A stretch of 64,000 bases of DNA from Leucobacter viscericola (lineage in GTDB: Bacteria; Actinomycetota; Actinomycetes; Actinomycetales; Microbacteriaceae): NCBI RefSeq assembly GCF_011299575.1, contig NZ_CP049863.1, forward strand, positions 3,472,001-3,536,000, written 5' to 3'. The number at the start of each line of letters is the position of its first letter. Within the stretch, counting starts at the first letter, position 1. A model generated the notes under the pieces. The model was given only the letters and a program-made list of their open reading frames with translations. It was not told the origin of the DNA and did no database searches. A program made the position numbers and the translations under genes. This document shows, in pieces, positions 1-10,315 of this stretch.

Positions 1-896
<896 letters not shown>

Positions 897-921
897 CTCG
901 TTGCTGACAAGCTCGACTCGC

Positions 922-955
922 GCTCGGCATCCTCTCTTCGTGGGGGATGCCGAGC
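922..955 (+). terminator. Rho-independent-type terminator of the surface protein gene
   Basis: Perfect 11-bp inverted repeat, 922-932 against 945-955 (GCTCGGCATCC), with a 12-base loop and a short T run after it. It lies 26 bases past the stop at 896. Confidence 0.75.
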
Positions 956-1061
956 TTTGCCGTACCCAGGGAACACCGGGGGCGGTAATTTACACTGGTA
1001 AGAATTATCGGTCGAAGGAGCCTTCGCTCGTACCGACCGTCCTTGGGGAGGAACTCGCCGC

Positions 1062-1112
1062 ATGTTATTTGGTGCGCGTCAAAGTAGTGACGTCAAAGTT
1101 GTATGTTCGTGA
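1062..1112 (+). CDS. Possible 16-codon leader ORF overlapping the sigma factor start
   Basis: ATG at 1062 is preceded by a good Shine-Dalgarno (GGGGAGGAAC, about 1045-1054) and runs 16 codons to TGA at 1110-1112. The sigma factor ATG at 1103 lies inside it in another frame and has no Shine-Dalgarno of its own; a stop at 1088-1090 blocks any start farther upstream in the sigma frame. The arrangement suggests that ribosomes ending this short frame restart at 1103 (translational coupling). No homology can be judged at this length, so the peptide itself may have no function. Confidence 0.4.
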   Translation: MLFGARQSSDVKVVCS

Positions 1113-2338
1113 ACGAAAAAACGACAGTTCGAAAGCTCTCGGTTGAAGAAGAACAGCAGGTTCTTCTGCGCGCCCGAGAGGGGGATCGTGCTGCCCTAGG
1201 CGAGCTCTACCTGCTCCACCATCCCTACGTGCTTGCGCATGCCCGCCGCTTCCTGCATGATCCGGGATCATCCGAAGACCTCGTGCAAGACGCGTTTGTC
1301 GCGACCTGCGAGGCAATTCGGCGAGGTAAAGGACCGAAGTTCTCGTTCGGGCACTACTGGATGACGGCCATTCGCAGTATCGCACTTCAAAAGAACACAA
1401 AAAGTGCACGCGAGGTGCTCTCGGGTGGCATCGAAGACTACGTGACCGACCTTGCTGAGGACCTCCCCGTTGAAGACACGGGCGCCGTCGACGCGTTTCT
1501 CACGCTCCCGGAACGTCGCCGCAAAGCTATTTGGTTGCGTGCTGTTCAGGGAGTGAGCGTCAAGGAAGCGGCCACCGCCATGGACCTGAGCCCCGCAGCA
1601 TTCTCCGTGCTGTACTACCGGGCCAAAGAGGAGATGCGGCTCTCGTTTTTGCTGACCGTCGATGTCGCAAAGCTTCCCGAGGCGTGCAGGCCGTTCTTTG
1701 CAATGCTGCCGGCGCTGGTGCGTAACTCATTGCGCGGAGCGAAGGCGAAGCGGTTACAGGATCATCTCTCGATCTGTGATTCCTGCAGGGAGCAGGAACA
1801 GAGCATGCTGGCGGTTGCGTCAAGATTTGTAGCGGTGCTCCCTCTCCTGGCAGTGATCCCCAGTGCTCCAGATCCTGCCGCCGCTGCAGCGCAAACGACC
1901 GCGGGCGCAAAGAGCGCAACAGCGTGGCCGCTAAGGGCAAAACTGCTGGCTGGGGTCGCGGGAAGCGCGGTGGCAGTCACGGCCGTTGTCGTGGCGATCT
2001 CCCTGAGCGGATCTGGCGGGAGCGGCACCGCTGCTCAATCTTCAGGGGGAGAAGCTGAGACGCTTGTTGCCCAGGTAGTCGGTTCTGAGGGCGCCTGCGC
2101 CGTGCATTTTGTGCCCGGCTCACAGGCGAGCTCCCGATTTATCGCGAGCAATGAGACGGGAGGCAGCTGCACCATCGGTATTCGCTTTGACGGTGAAACG
2201 GTGCGCCATCCCTTGGAAGTGCAGAAGTACGAAATCATCATGGCGCCGAGAACAGGTATCTACTCGTTCAGCGTTGAGGCGCCCGAGCAGACCGTGGCGA
2301 GGGACTTTGAAGTTCAAGCGGGGGAAGAAACGAAATGA
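1103..2338 (+). CDS. ECF-like sigma factor fused to zinc-finger anti-sigma, membrane and extracellular domains
   Basis: 411 residues. Residues about 25-95 resemble sigma-70 region 2 (SSEDLVQDAF) and about 130-180 region 4 (LPERRRKAIWLRAVQGVSVKEAA). About 200-235 hold an anti-sigma zinc-finger signature, H221-x3-C225-x2-C228. One membrane helix follows at about 281-301, then a roughly 100-residue outer part with two cysteines (C332, C356). ECF sigma factors and their anti-sigma factors are usually separate genes; here one chain carries both, so release presumably needs proteolysis or a shape change. The stop overlaps the next start (ATGA at 2335-2338), so the 1256-residue exported protein is co-expressed and is the obvious candidate target or signal partner. 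The start at 1103 lacks a Shine-Dalgarno. Domain calls are from motif reading; the signal is unknown. Confidence 0.8.
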   Translation: MFVNEKTTVRKLSVEEEQQVLLRAREGDRAALGELYLLHHPYVLAHARRFLHDPGSSEDLVQDAFVATCEAIRRGKGPKFSFGHYWMTAIRSIALQKNTKSAREVLSGGIEDYVTDLAEDLPVEDTGAVDAFLTLPERRRKAIWLRAVQGVSVKEAATAMDLSPAAFSVLYYRAKEEMRLSFLLTVDVAKLPEACRPFFAMLPALVRNSLRGAKAKRLQDHLSICDSCREQEQSMLAVASRFVAVLPLLAVIPSAPDPAAAAAQTTAGAKSATAWPLRAKLLAGVAGSAVAVTAVVVAISLSGSGGSGTAAQSSGGEAETLVAQVVGSEGACAVHFVPGSQASSRFIASNETGGSCTIGIRFDGETVRHPLEVQKYEIIMAPRTGIYSFSVEAPEQTVARDFEVQAGEETK

Positions 2339-5300
2339 CCCGGAGAGTAACGAACGCCGCTCTCGGTTTGCTCGGTTGCGTCGCGATGGTTGGCATGACT
2401 GTCGGTCTCGCCGGTGACGCGGCCATGGCAGAACCCACCGTCTCCGGCCCGACTGTGGCGCTCGTATCCGATGGCACGGCACCGTTTGACGCGGAAGATG
2501 GTCCCGGGCTCGATTCGGGGGCAGCGAACGGAATATTGCGTTCGCAAGACACCGCTACCTGGGAGGTGAAGTACACGGGTGAGGCCGCATCGACCGCGAC
2601 ATTCACGGCAACACTACCGACGGGAATGCAGTGGACCCCAGCCTCGATCGTGGCCTCGGTGTGTAACGGACCGGCCGGTGGATCGATCAGTGCGGATGGG
2701 CTCACACTTCGCTGCGACAGGACCGTACGAGCGCACGAGACCTCGGCATTCCCCGTTTCTGCGGTTGCGGGAGCACTCCCCAACGGAGCGAGGGTTGCCC
2801 CACAGTTTGCAGTAAACGGTCAAGCGATTGAGGCCTCGGCGCCGGTCACCATCTCGGCGGCCCCTCGCACGGGACTTTCGGTGCGCCACGGCGCCCTCTC
2901 TGCCGGAACCGAGTTCAACGGTGTCCGCGGTGTGAGTACGCAGCTGACATTTCTCCTCGGTGCAGAACGGGATCCCGCAAACCCCAACTTCTTTGGGTAC
3001 GAGGCCATCGCGTCTCCCATCACCTTCGAGCTAGATGTGCCGCGCGGTGCCGTCGTGAGCACCCCGGATTCCGCGACCCTGACCACCGAGCAGACAGCTC
3101 CGGGGGAGACCGTGAGTGTGACGATCAACGCAGACGGCTCGCCCCTCGATTTCCTTCGAGCTGCCTCCAACGGCTTTGCGGGTGGGCTCGCCGCTTCCGG
3201 GCTTGCTGAAGACGCTCGGGTGATCGCGAGCTACAAGCTGTCACTGTTTGTGCCGTACGAGGGCAATATTGCGGTCGGGCAAACGGTCACGCTGGGAGGC
3301 CAGCTGCGCGGCTTCGATCCCGTATCGATGTCGGGCCAGTCAAACTTTGGCGATGGTTTCGCACCGGGATTCGCGCCGGGAGTGACCTGCCCCGCGGTTC
3401 CCGCGAGAGAGGTTGACGCCTCTTGCTACGGGAAGCGTTTCACCCGAGCGGCATTACCCGCACCAAAATCCACCTACTCAACGACGTCCGGCGCTGACGG
3501 CATCAGCAACATCTATGCAGATGGTGACCCCAACACCACGGGTACCGAAGCGGTGCTCGTGGGGCAGCGGTACAACGTGCAGACGAATCTCTTCAACGCG
3601 GCAACCGCCGAAGAAGACCTCAACGGGGCCTACGCCAGTCTCAGTTGGAATCCGGCGCAGCAACACTTGACGGCAGCGCCCCAAGCGAGGCTCAACTCTG
3701 GAGTGTCGAGCTTTAGCGGCTTCTCGGGTATCCAGACCTCTCAGCCTCTCGCGGCAGAGCAGACTCAGATTGAGTACACGGACTACGCGTTTGCGAACGA
3801 TGCCGAGCGTAAGAGCCTGGCCGCCTTCTCGTCGAGCGCACCTCACTGGGTGCAGGATCCGCAAGAGTTGCCGGGCGGCCTTGACTCGGTTTCTAGTGTG
3901 CGGCTTCGGATCCTCACCCCTATTGCCCCTCACAACACCGTGGGGTTTGTGTTGCCGATGCAGCGCAGCGACTTGAGCAAAGGGCTGACCGTGGGGGCGC
4001 ACATGCCCTGGTTCTGGCAGTACGGCGCAGAAGGAATGGCGCTCACGAAATCGAATTACGCGGGGTCAGGATCGACGATAACCGGCTTGGGCGGCAGCGT
4101 CCAGGCCGCCGATGCGTTGATTCGTGCGACTGTTGCGCTCAAACCCACGAACGGTTCGCAGCTTCCCGGTTCACAGGCCGAGCGCGGTGACATCGTGGAG
4201 TTGAAGGTGACGCCGGTGGCGATCGGACCGCTTAGCGGAGGCAATGCCACGCTTCGTGACGCTCAAGTGCGTGTTGCCCTGCCGAGCGCCTGCGTGAAAC
4301 CGCTCGTGTCGGCCTTGCCAACGGGTGCAACATTCACCCCGGGTGGCGACGGGACAGACTGCAACACCGCTGTGCCCGGGATCGTTACGGTCCCGCTTGG
4401 CGACGTGGCTGCCCCCGCGGGAGCCCCGCAGGGGTCCAGCTATCCGGGCCGCTCGACGCGGCTAGGCGCCATTGTGTTGCCGCTTGTCATTGACGCAGAC
4501 CTCTCGGTACCGGCCCAGCTCACCGTTCCGGTCGTCGTCGCAAGCTCGAGTGACCCGACTGTTGAGAACAACGGTAAGAATCCGTTCGCGACGATGGTTT
4601 CGATCGGGCAGGATCGCACCGAGAAGGTTACGCTGCGAGTTTCTGGCGCCGCGTCGTTCAACGTTTCGACCGTCGACACAACCAGAGTGCAGGGTGAAAT
4701 CGGGCCCTTGGAAACGGTGACTCACTCGCTGCTCTGGACCAACACTTCGGCAACGAGTTATCAACGCGGATCTTTTGTGAGTGTTCTGCCGTTTGAGGGT
4801 GACGGGCGAGGCACCTCGGGGCTCGGCACCGCAGCCACACGGGTGCTGGGGGTGGGTGCGTCTGTGCCGGACGATCCAGCGGCGGCTGTAGCAATTGACT
4901 ATTCAACCGATGCCCCGGAGGACGTGGCGACCGCCCTGGACCGGACGGGGAACGCGGACGGAAGATCCGGCATCAACTGGATGCCGCTTGACGGGGCAAT
5001 ACCCGCATCGGTCACTGCGTTCCGTTTCTCACCCCAAACAGCTTTGCAGCCGGGAACCATGGGGGCGGCAACGATCTCGTATCGGGCGCCAACCATCGAG
5101 CACATGGGGGCACTCGGCAACGACGTTTCCTTTGCCGTCGGAAACGGTGGCGAACAGCTCAATGTGCGGCACGGGACCGCCTCACTGCTGGAGTCTTCAT
5201 CGGCGATGGTCACGGGCACGGTGTACCGCACAGACACGGAAGGCGGGCCGGCCCAGGCGTGGCCCGCGGCGGATGACGGTCTTGAACTCGTAGACGAGTC

Positions 5301-6105
5301 CGGAGACGTGACAGCGGGTGCCATCGCTCAAGACGGCACCTTCCGTTTTGACGGCCTACAACCGGGTACGTATGCGATTCATTTGAAGGCGGCGCTTGCG
5401 GAGGGCTGGTACGAGAGCTCGCCGAGCACGGTTAGTCTCGAGCCGGCCGAGTCGGTAACGGGCGTTCAGCTCGTGATGACGCGTGCGAAGTCCATTCCAA
5501 AGTGCGAGGAACAGCCGTGTGGCGCTCCGAATATCGTCACGGGCAAATCGGACACTCATACCGCGACCATTCCCGAGGGCGGAACGGCGGCTTTTGTGCT
5601 GCCGAGGGGAGTGAAACAGGGATCCCAACCCGCCATTCAGGTGCACCCGAAGCGAGGCAAGCTGAGCTTCACGAACGAAGCGATCCTCTTTGACGCGACG
5701 GGTATCGCGCCCGGTACGTACACGTTCCGGCTACTCAGCCCGGGTGAAAACACCGATGAGTATTCGGTCACGGTCCAGCAAAAACCCAAGGGGTCTGGCA
5801 CCTCGCTGACCATCGATGGAGACGCAGACAGCATTTCCTTTGATCCCGTCGGGCAGACAACCGGTGTCAACCTGATGCCGCTCGCCAAAGCTTCCCTGCA
5901 TGGCGGAATCGGCTCGGTTTCCCTGCGTGCTGGGCGAGTCGTGTACACGCCCCCGAAAGATTTTGCGGGGGTTGATGCTCTGAGCGTGGATGTGGTCGAT
6001 GATCTGGGCCAGCGGCTGACGCTGCGGTACACCGTTGTGGTTGTTCCGACAGATACCGGATCCGGGTTTGACGCAAAAGAGTTCCTATTCTCAGGGGTGG
6101 AGTAA
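2335..6105 (+). CDS. Large exported protein with Ig-like/SdrD-B-like domains
   Basis: 1256 residues. The N-terminus is a classical signal peptide (Arg-rich start, hydrophobic core, cleavage expected after AMA at about residue 32). The bulk is beta-rich and low in cysteine, with repeated features like conserved-repeat (DUF11-type) adhesin domains. Near the C-terminus an SdrD B-like/CarboxypepD_reg-like stretch (FRFDGLQPGTYAIHLKA, from about 5330) is followed by a cadherin/Ig-like module (VVYTPPKDFAGVDALS, from about 5941). There is no LPXTG sorting signal or C-terminal membrane helix, so anchoring is unclear; it may be secreted or held non-covalently. The ATGA overlap with the sigma/anti-sigma gene shows they are one transcription unit. 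It could be an adhesin or a coat protein; no enzyme motif was seen. Confidence 0.8.
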   Translation: MTRRVTNAALGLLGCVAMVGMTVGLAGDAAMAEPTVSGPTVALVSDGTAPFDAEDGPGLDSGAANGILRSQDTATWEVKYTGEAASTATFTATLPTGMQWTPASIVASVCNGPAGGSISADGLTLRCDRTVRAHETSAFPVSAVAGALPNGARVAPQFAVNGQAIEASAPVTISAAPRTGLSVRHGALSAGTEFNGVRGVSTQLTFLLGAERDPANPNFFGYEAIASPITFELDVPRGAVVSTPDSATLTTEQTAPGETVSVTINADGSPLDFLRAASNGFAGGLAASGLAEDARVIASYKLSLFVPYEGNIAVGQTVTLGGQLRGFDPVSMSGQSNFGDGFAPGFAPGVTCPAVPAREVDASCYGKRFTRAALPAPKSTYSTTSGADGISNIYADGDPNTTGTEAVLVGQRYNVQTNLFNAATAEEDLNGAYASLSWNPAQQHLTAAPQARLNSGVSSFSGFSGIQTSQPLAAEQTQIEYTDYAFANDAERKSLAAFSSSAPHWVQDPQELPGGLDSVSSVRLRILTPIAPHNTVGFVLPMQRSDLSKGLTVGAHMPWFWQYGAEGMALTKSNYAGSGSTITGLGGSVQAADALIRATVALKPTNGSQLPGSQAERGDIVELKVTPVAIGPLSGGNATLRDAQVRVALPSACVKPLVSALPTGATFTPGGDGTDCNTAVPGIVTVPLGDVAAPAGAPQGSSYPGRSTRLGAIVLPLVIDADLSVPAQLTVPVVVASSSDPTVENNGKNPFATMVSIGQDRTEKVTLRVSGAASFNVSTVDTTRVQGEIGPLETVTHSLLWTNTSATSYQRGSFVSVLPFEGDGRGTSGLGTAATRVLGVGASVPDDPAAAVAIDYSTDAPEDVATALDRTGNADGRSGINWMPLDGAIPASVTAFRFSPQTALQPGTMGAATISYRAPTIEHMGALGNDVSFAVGNGGEQLNVRHGTASLLESSSAMVTGTVYRTDTEGGPAQAWPAADDGLELVDESGDVTAGAIAQDGTFRFDGLQPGTYAIHLKAALAEGWYESSPSTVSLEPAESVTGVQLVMTRAKSIPKCEEQPCGAPNIVTGKSDTHTATIPEGGTAAFVLPRGVKQGSQPAIQVHPKRGKLSFTNEAILFDATGIAPGTYTFRLLSPGENTDEYSVTVQQKPKGSGTSLTIDGDADSISFDPVGQTTGVNLMPLAKASLHGGIGSVSLRAGRVVYTPPKDFAGVDALSVDVVDDLGQRLTLRYTVVVVPTDTGSGFDAKEFLFSGVE

Positions 6106-6145
6106 CTGGGGTAGCCTCGGGGTAACGCTGCGAAGAAGGAGCCCC

Positions 6146-7486
6146 ATGTCGAACGGATGGCAGGCCCTGCGTCAGGGCGAATCCGCGCGAGAACGCCGAC
6201 GTCTGCTTGAGCGTGTCCACGAGCAGTTTGTGGGTGCCGCTGCGGCAGACGATGCCGTAAACAGTGTGGCGCGCGCGACGCTCCGGCCGGTCGTGCTCAG
6301 CTCCTGGATGCGTTCGCAGCGCCGAACGATTGATCCGGATCGGGTGCCGGATCACGTCGCTCTGACGAACGATGAGCTCCAGGAACTCCGAAGGATCCAC
6401 CCGCTCGGTCGGGTGTTACCCGTGGTGCGGAGGCTGTTGCTCGACCAAGCAAACGATTCGGGGTTTATCGTTGCGGTTGGTGATGCCGAAGGAAGGCTGC
6501 TGTGGGTCGACGGCGATTCGCGACTTCGTTCTGAGGCCGAAGACATGGGGTTTGTCGCGGGAGTGGACTGGTCGGAAGCAGCGGTCGGCACGAGCGCCCC
6601 GGGAAGCGCGCTGGCACTTGACCACTCGATTCAGGTGTTGGGTGCGGAACACTACAACCGATCCGCGCACCAGTGGAGCTGCACAGCAGCCCCCGTGCAT
6701 GACCCGAGCGACGGTTCGATCATTGGCGTGATCGACGTGACCGGGGGCGACGAAGCGGCCTCACCTCACCTGTTGCCGCTCGTCGAAGCGACGCTTGCCG
6801 CAGTCGAGGCAGAACTGCAGCTCGCTGCGCTCCAAGCAACGATCGAACGAGAGCGAGCGCGGGGCAGCGCAGTGCGCTCCCGCAGGGCGCCGCAACGTGC
6901 GCCGCGGTTGCTGGTGCTCGGCAGAGACCCGGCCGTACTTGAAACGGGCCGCGAGTCATTCCCGCTGAGCGGACGTCACGCCGAGATCCTGCTTGCCCTC
7001 AGTGATGCACCGCGCGGCTTAAGCGCCGTTGAGCTGGCCGAGAAGGTCTATGGGGATCGCGATTACGAATCGACGCTGCGACCCGAACTTGTGCGGCTGC
7101 GCAGGTGGTTGCGCACGAGCGAGATTGACCTTGAGCTGGAATCCCGACCGTATCGCCTCAGCAGTGCTCTGAGGGTCGACGCCCGTGAACTGCTTTCGGC
7201 ACTGTCGCGCGGCGCACATCGGCTCGCGCTCGCCGCCTACGAGGGTGCGGTGCTGCCGCTGTCTGACGCACCGCTCGTGGAGTCTCTGCGTGCGGATGTC
7301 GACGCCACGCTGCGCGAGGCGATGCTGCAAGCTGCCGGCGCCGAGCTGCTGTTCGAGTACGCCCAACACTGGGCCGACGAAGATGCCGAGGTGTGGCAAA
7401 CGCTGCTGACGATCTTGCCCCCGCTGTCACCTCGTCGAGCGCGAGTCGTGGCAAAACTCCAGGCGATGGAGAACATGCAACCTTAG
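6146..7486 (+). CDS. GAF-domain transcriptional regulator of the alcohol/aldehyde oxidation genes
   Basis: 446 residues. ATG at 6146 is chosen because AAGAAGGAG lies just upstream; the open frame extends to 6035, but that part overlaps the previous gene. The N-terminal half resembles the GAF sensory part of AcoR-type regulators (SSWMRS near residue 50, then a GAF fold to about 215) without an AAA+ domain. The C-terminal half has a winged-helix-like stretch (LSGRHAEILLAL...GLSAVELAEKVYG) and a helical tail. Proteins of this type often sit before an ExaC-like aldehyde dehydrogenase and a Zn alcohol dehydrogenase in actinobacteria, as here, so it is probably their activator responding to an alcohol or aldehyde. 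The direct DNA-binding role of the C-terminal part is inferred. Confidence 0.75.
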   Translation: MSNGWQALRQGESARERRRLLERVHEQFVGAAAADDAVNSVARATLRPVVLSSWMRSQRRTIDPDRVPDHVALTNDELQELRRIHPLGRVLPVVRRLLLDQANDSGFIVAVGDAEGRLLWVDGDSRLRSEAEDMGFVAGVDWSEAAVGTSAPGSALALDHSIQVLGAEHYNRSAHQWSCTAAPVHDPSDGSIIGVIDVTGGDEAASPHLLPLVEATLAAVEAELQLAALQATIERERARGSAVRSRRAPQRAPRLLVLGRDPAVLETGRESFPLSGRHAEILLALSDAPRGLSAVELAEKVYGDRDYESTLRPELVRLRRWLRTSEIDLELESRPYRLSSALRVDARELLSALSRGAHRLALAAYEGAVLPLSDAPLVESLRADVDATLREAMLQAAGAELLFEYAQHWADEDAEVWQTLLTILPPLSPRRARVVAKLQAMENMQP

Positions 7487-7542
7487 TGCAACCTTGCCTT
7501 GCGTAGCCTGGCGGGTACCCGAGCCCGTAGAGGCAGCTCGGG
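7476..7542 (+). promoter_or_regulatory. Direct repeat and hairpin upstream of the aldehyde dehydrogenase
   Basis: TGCAACCTT occurs at 7476-7484 and 7487-7495, 11 bases apart, i.e. one helix turn. A 7-bp inverted repeat (CCCGAGC/GCTCGGG) spans 7518-7542. The pair could be an operator for the upstream GAF regulator; the hairpin could be a weak terminator or leader structure (there is no T tract). Confidence 0.35.
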
Positions 7543-7575
7543 ATTCACCTGACATCGACGTCAAAGGAGTCCACC

Positions 7576-9099
7576 ATGGTTGTGTACGCTTCCCCAGGCC
7601 ACCCCGATTCGCTGGTCAAGTTTCAGAGCCGGTATCAGCACTACATCGGCGGTGAGTGGGTTGCCCCGGTAAAGGGCCAGTACTTCGAGAACCCAACCCC
7701 CATCACCGGCAAGGTCTTCTGCGAGGTTGCTCGCGGCACCGCCGAAGACATTGACGCTGCGCTTGACGCCGCCCACGCCGCGGCACCCGCCTGGGGGCGC
7801 ACGAGCCCCGCAGAGCGCGCTGTGATCCTCAACAACATTGCGGATCGCATGGAGCAAAACCTTGAGGTGCTCGCCGTAGCCGAGACCTGGGATAACGGCA
7901 AGGCCGTGCGCGAAACCCTCAACGCCGATATTCCCCTCGCGATCGATCACTTCCGCTACTTCGCGGGTGCGATCCGCGCGCAAGAGGGTGGCCTCTCGCA
8001 GATCAACGAAGACATGGTGGCGTACCACTTCCACGAGCCGCTCGGGGTGGTCGGCCAGATCATTCCCTGGAACTTCCCGATCCTCATGGCGACCTGGAAG
8101 CTGGCGCCAGCGCTCGCCGCGGGCAACGCGGTTGTGTTGAAGCCTGCGGAGCAGACCCCTGCCTCGATCCTGGTGCTGGCCGGGCTCATCGGCGATCTGC
8201 TACCACCAGGTGTGCTCAACATCGTCAACGGCTTCGGGGCCGAGGCGGGCGCGCCGCTGGCGAAGAGTCCGCGCATCCGCAAGATCGCCTTCACCGGCGA
8301 GACCACCACGGGACGCCTCATCATGCAGTACGCCTCCGAGAACATCATTCCGGTCACACTCGAGCTCGGCGGCAAGAGCCCGAACATCTTCTTCGAAGAC
8401 GTGATGGCAAAGGACGACGCCTACTTCGACAAGGCGAAGGAGGGCTTCACGATGTTCGCCCTGAACCAGGGTGAAGTCTGCACCTGCCCGTCTCGTGGTC
8501 TGCTGCAGGCCTCGATCGCCGACGACTTCCTTGACGCAGTGGTCGAGCGCACCGAGCGAATCACGCGCGGCAACCCACTCGACACCAACACGATGATCGG
8601 CGCGCAGGCCTCCAATGACCAGTTCGAGAAGATCAAGTCGTACCTCGATATTGGCCGCCAAGAGGGTGCGCAGGTGCTCACGGGTGGTGAGCCCGATGAT
8701 CGCGGCGGTGAGTTCAGCGGTGGGTTCTACATCAAGCCGACCATTTTCCGCGGTGATAACTCCATGCGCATCTTCCAAGAGGAAATCTTCGGGCCGGTGG
8801 TCTCGGTCACGACGTTCACCGACTTTGACGACGCGATCAGGATCGCCAACGACACCCTGTACGGTCTCGGTGCGGGCGTGTGGAGTCGCGATGGCAACAC
8901 TGCATACCGCGCGGGCCGGGCGATTCAGGCCGGTCGAGTTTGGGTGAACAACTACCACGCATACCCCGCACACGCGGCGTTTGGTGGTTACAAGTCGAGC
9001 GGCATCGGTCGTGAAAACCACCTGATGATGCTTGACCATTACCAGCAGACCAAAAACCTGCTGGTGAGCTACAAGGAGACGGCAGACGGGTTCTTCTAG
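7576..9099 (+). CDS. NAD-dependent aldehyde dehydrogenase (ExaC/AcoD type)
   Basis: 507 residues, full length for the family. It oxidises acetaldehyde or another short aldehyde to the acid with NAD. The catalytic cysteine is in [11 protein letters not shown], with Cys302 and Cys304; Cys302 fits the active-site position. The general-base glutamate lies in [11 protein letters not shown], and IIPWNFPIL marks the cofactor-binding region. ATG at 7576 has AAAGGAG seven bases upstream. It is followed by a Zn alcohol dehydrogenase and DUF779, the usual partners in ethanol/acetaldehyde oxidation clusters, so together they would convert an alcohol to an acid for growth. Regulation by the upstream GAF protein is inferred. 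Confidence 0.93.
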   Translation: MVVYASPGHPDSLVKFQSRYQHYIGGEWVAPVKGQYFENPTPITGKVFCEVARGTAEDIDAALDAAHAAAPAWGRTSPAERAVILNNIADRMEQNLEVLAVAETWDNGKAVRETLNADIPLAIDHFRYFAGAIRAQEGGLSQINEDMVAYHFHEPLGVVGQIIPWNFPILMATWKLAPALAAGNAVVLKPAEQTPASILVLAGLIGDLLPPGVLNIVNGFGAEAGAPLAKSPRIRKIAFTGETTTGRLIMQYASENIIPVTLELGGKSPNIFFEDVMAKDDAYFDKAKEGFTMFALNQGEVCTCPSRGLLQASIADDFLDAVVERTERITRGNPLDTNTMIGAQASNDQFEKIKSYLDIGRQEGAQVLTGGEPDDRGGEFSGGFYIKPTIFRGDNSMRIFQEEIFGPVVSVTTFTDFDDAIRIANDTLYGLGAGVWSRDGNTAYRAGRAIQAGRVWVNNYHAYPAHAAFGGYKSSGIGRENHLMMLDHYQQTKNLLVSYKETADGFF

Positions 9100-9158
9100 G
9101 CCGCAGCACCGCGGTATCCCAATCTGTTTCGACCAATACCCTCCCCAGGAGACAAACA

Positions 9159-10208
9159 ATGAACGCAAGCACTTCCACGCCCACGACCATGCGTGCGGCA
9201 AACGTAAGAACACTCGGCGCAGCGCTCGAGGTTGACGAGGTCCCGGTGCCACAGCCGGGCCCGGGGCAGGCGCTTGTGCGCGTGCTCACAACAGGCGTCT
9301 GCCACACCGATCTGCACGCCGTTGAGGGTGATTGGCCAGTCAAACCGAGCCCACCCTTCATTCCCGGACACGAGGGTGTTGGCATTGTCGTCGAGATTGG
9401 CGACGGTGTCACCGAGATCGCCGTCGGTGACCTCGTCGGTAACGCCTGGCTCTGGTCTGCGTGTGGGCACTGCGAGCACTGCCGCACGGGCTGGGAGACA
9501 CTCTGCGAAAAGCAGCAAAATGGTGGTTACTCGGTTGATGGATCGTTCGGCGAGTACATGATCGTTGATGCTGCCTACGCGGCGGCGCTGCCAGCCGGAT
9601 CCGATCCCGCCGAGGTTGCTCCGGTGCTGTGCGCAGGAGTCACCGTCTACAAGGGCCTAAAGGTTACGGGTGTGCGACCTGGCCAGTGGGTTGTGATCTC
9701 GGGAATTGGTGGCCTTGGCCACATTGCCGTGCAGTACGCGGTGGCGATGGGCATGCGCGTCGTGGCCGTGGATGTTGCCGACGACAAGCTTGCGCTGGCG
9801 AAGCAGCACGGCGCCGAGGTTACGGTCAATGCGCGCAACGAGGATCCGGTCGAGGCGATCCAGGCCGCAACCGGAGGAGCGCACGGTGTGCTCGTCACGG
9901 CGGTCCACCCGTCGGCGTTTGGCCAAGCGATCGGCATGACCCGACGCGGTGGCACCATCGTGTTCAACGGTCTGCCGCCCGGGGACTTTCCCGCTCCCAT
10001 CTTCGACATTGTGCTCAAGGGGCTCACGATCCGCGGGTCGATCGTGGGAACGCGTCAAGACATGATCGAAGCGCTTGATTTCTACGCGCGCGGCATGATC
10101 CACCCCACGATTGCTGAGCGTCCACTCGACGACATCAACGGGGTGTTCGACGAGATGAAGGCCGGTGCGATCGACGGTCGCATCGTGTTGCGGTTGGCAA
10201 ACGCCTAA
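9159..10208 (+). CDS. adhP: Zinc-dependent alcohol dehydrogenase (AdhP type)
   Basis: 349 residues, a typical medium-chain dehydrogenase. Catalytic zinc ligands are visible in GVCHTDLHA, GHEG and VLCAGVTVYK; the structural zinc site is CGHCEHCRTGWETLC; the NAD(P) fold carries ISGIGGLGHIAVQ. ATG at 9159 follows CAGGAGA. It lies 59 bases after the aldehyde dehydrogenase stop, so the two are likely co-transcribed: the alcohol is oxidised here and the aldehyde by the upstream enzyme. A strong terminator follows at 10231-10268. Confidence 0.93.
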   Translation: MNASTSTPTTMRAANVRTLGAALEVDEVPVPQPGPGQALVRVLTTGVCHTDLHAVEGDWPVKPSPPFIPGHEGVGIVVEIGDGVTEIAVGDLVGNAWLWSACGHCEHCRTGWETLCEKQQNGGYSVDGSFGEYMIVDAAYAAALPAGSDPAEVAPVLCAGVTVYKGLKVTGVRPGQWVVISGIGGLGHIAVQYAVAMGMRVVAVDVADDKLALAKQHGAEVTVNARNEDPVEAIQAATGGAHGVLVTAVHPSAFGQAIGMTRRGGTIVFNGLPPGDFPAPIFDIVLKGLTIRGSIVGTRQDMIEALDFYARGMIHPTIAERPLDDINGVFDEMKAGAIDGRIVLRLANA

Positions 10209-10230
10209 TCCGCAGCAATACAAGGGGGGT

Positions 10231-10268
10231 CGCTGCCCCGAGTTCCTGATTCCCTTCTCGGGGCAGCG
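10231..10268 (+). terminator. Terminator after adhP
   Basis: Perfect 12-bp inverted repeat (CGCTGCCCCGAG/CTCGGGGCAGCG) with a 14-base loop, 22 bases after the adhP stop. DUF779 downstream must then use read-through or its own promoter. Confidence 0.75.
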
Positions 10269-10315
10269 TCATAGCATGACAGTGGGCGGCAGCGAAGCCG
10301 TCAGAGGAGGGCAAC

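Noticed and set aside
8200..9252. 350-codon frame opposite the aldehyde dehydrogenase
   Set aside because: Shadow of a well-conserved plus-strand enzyme.
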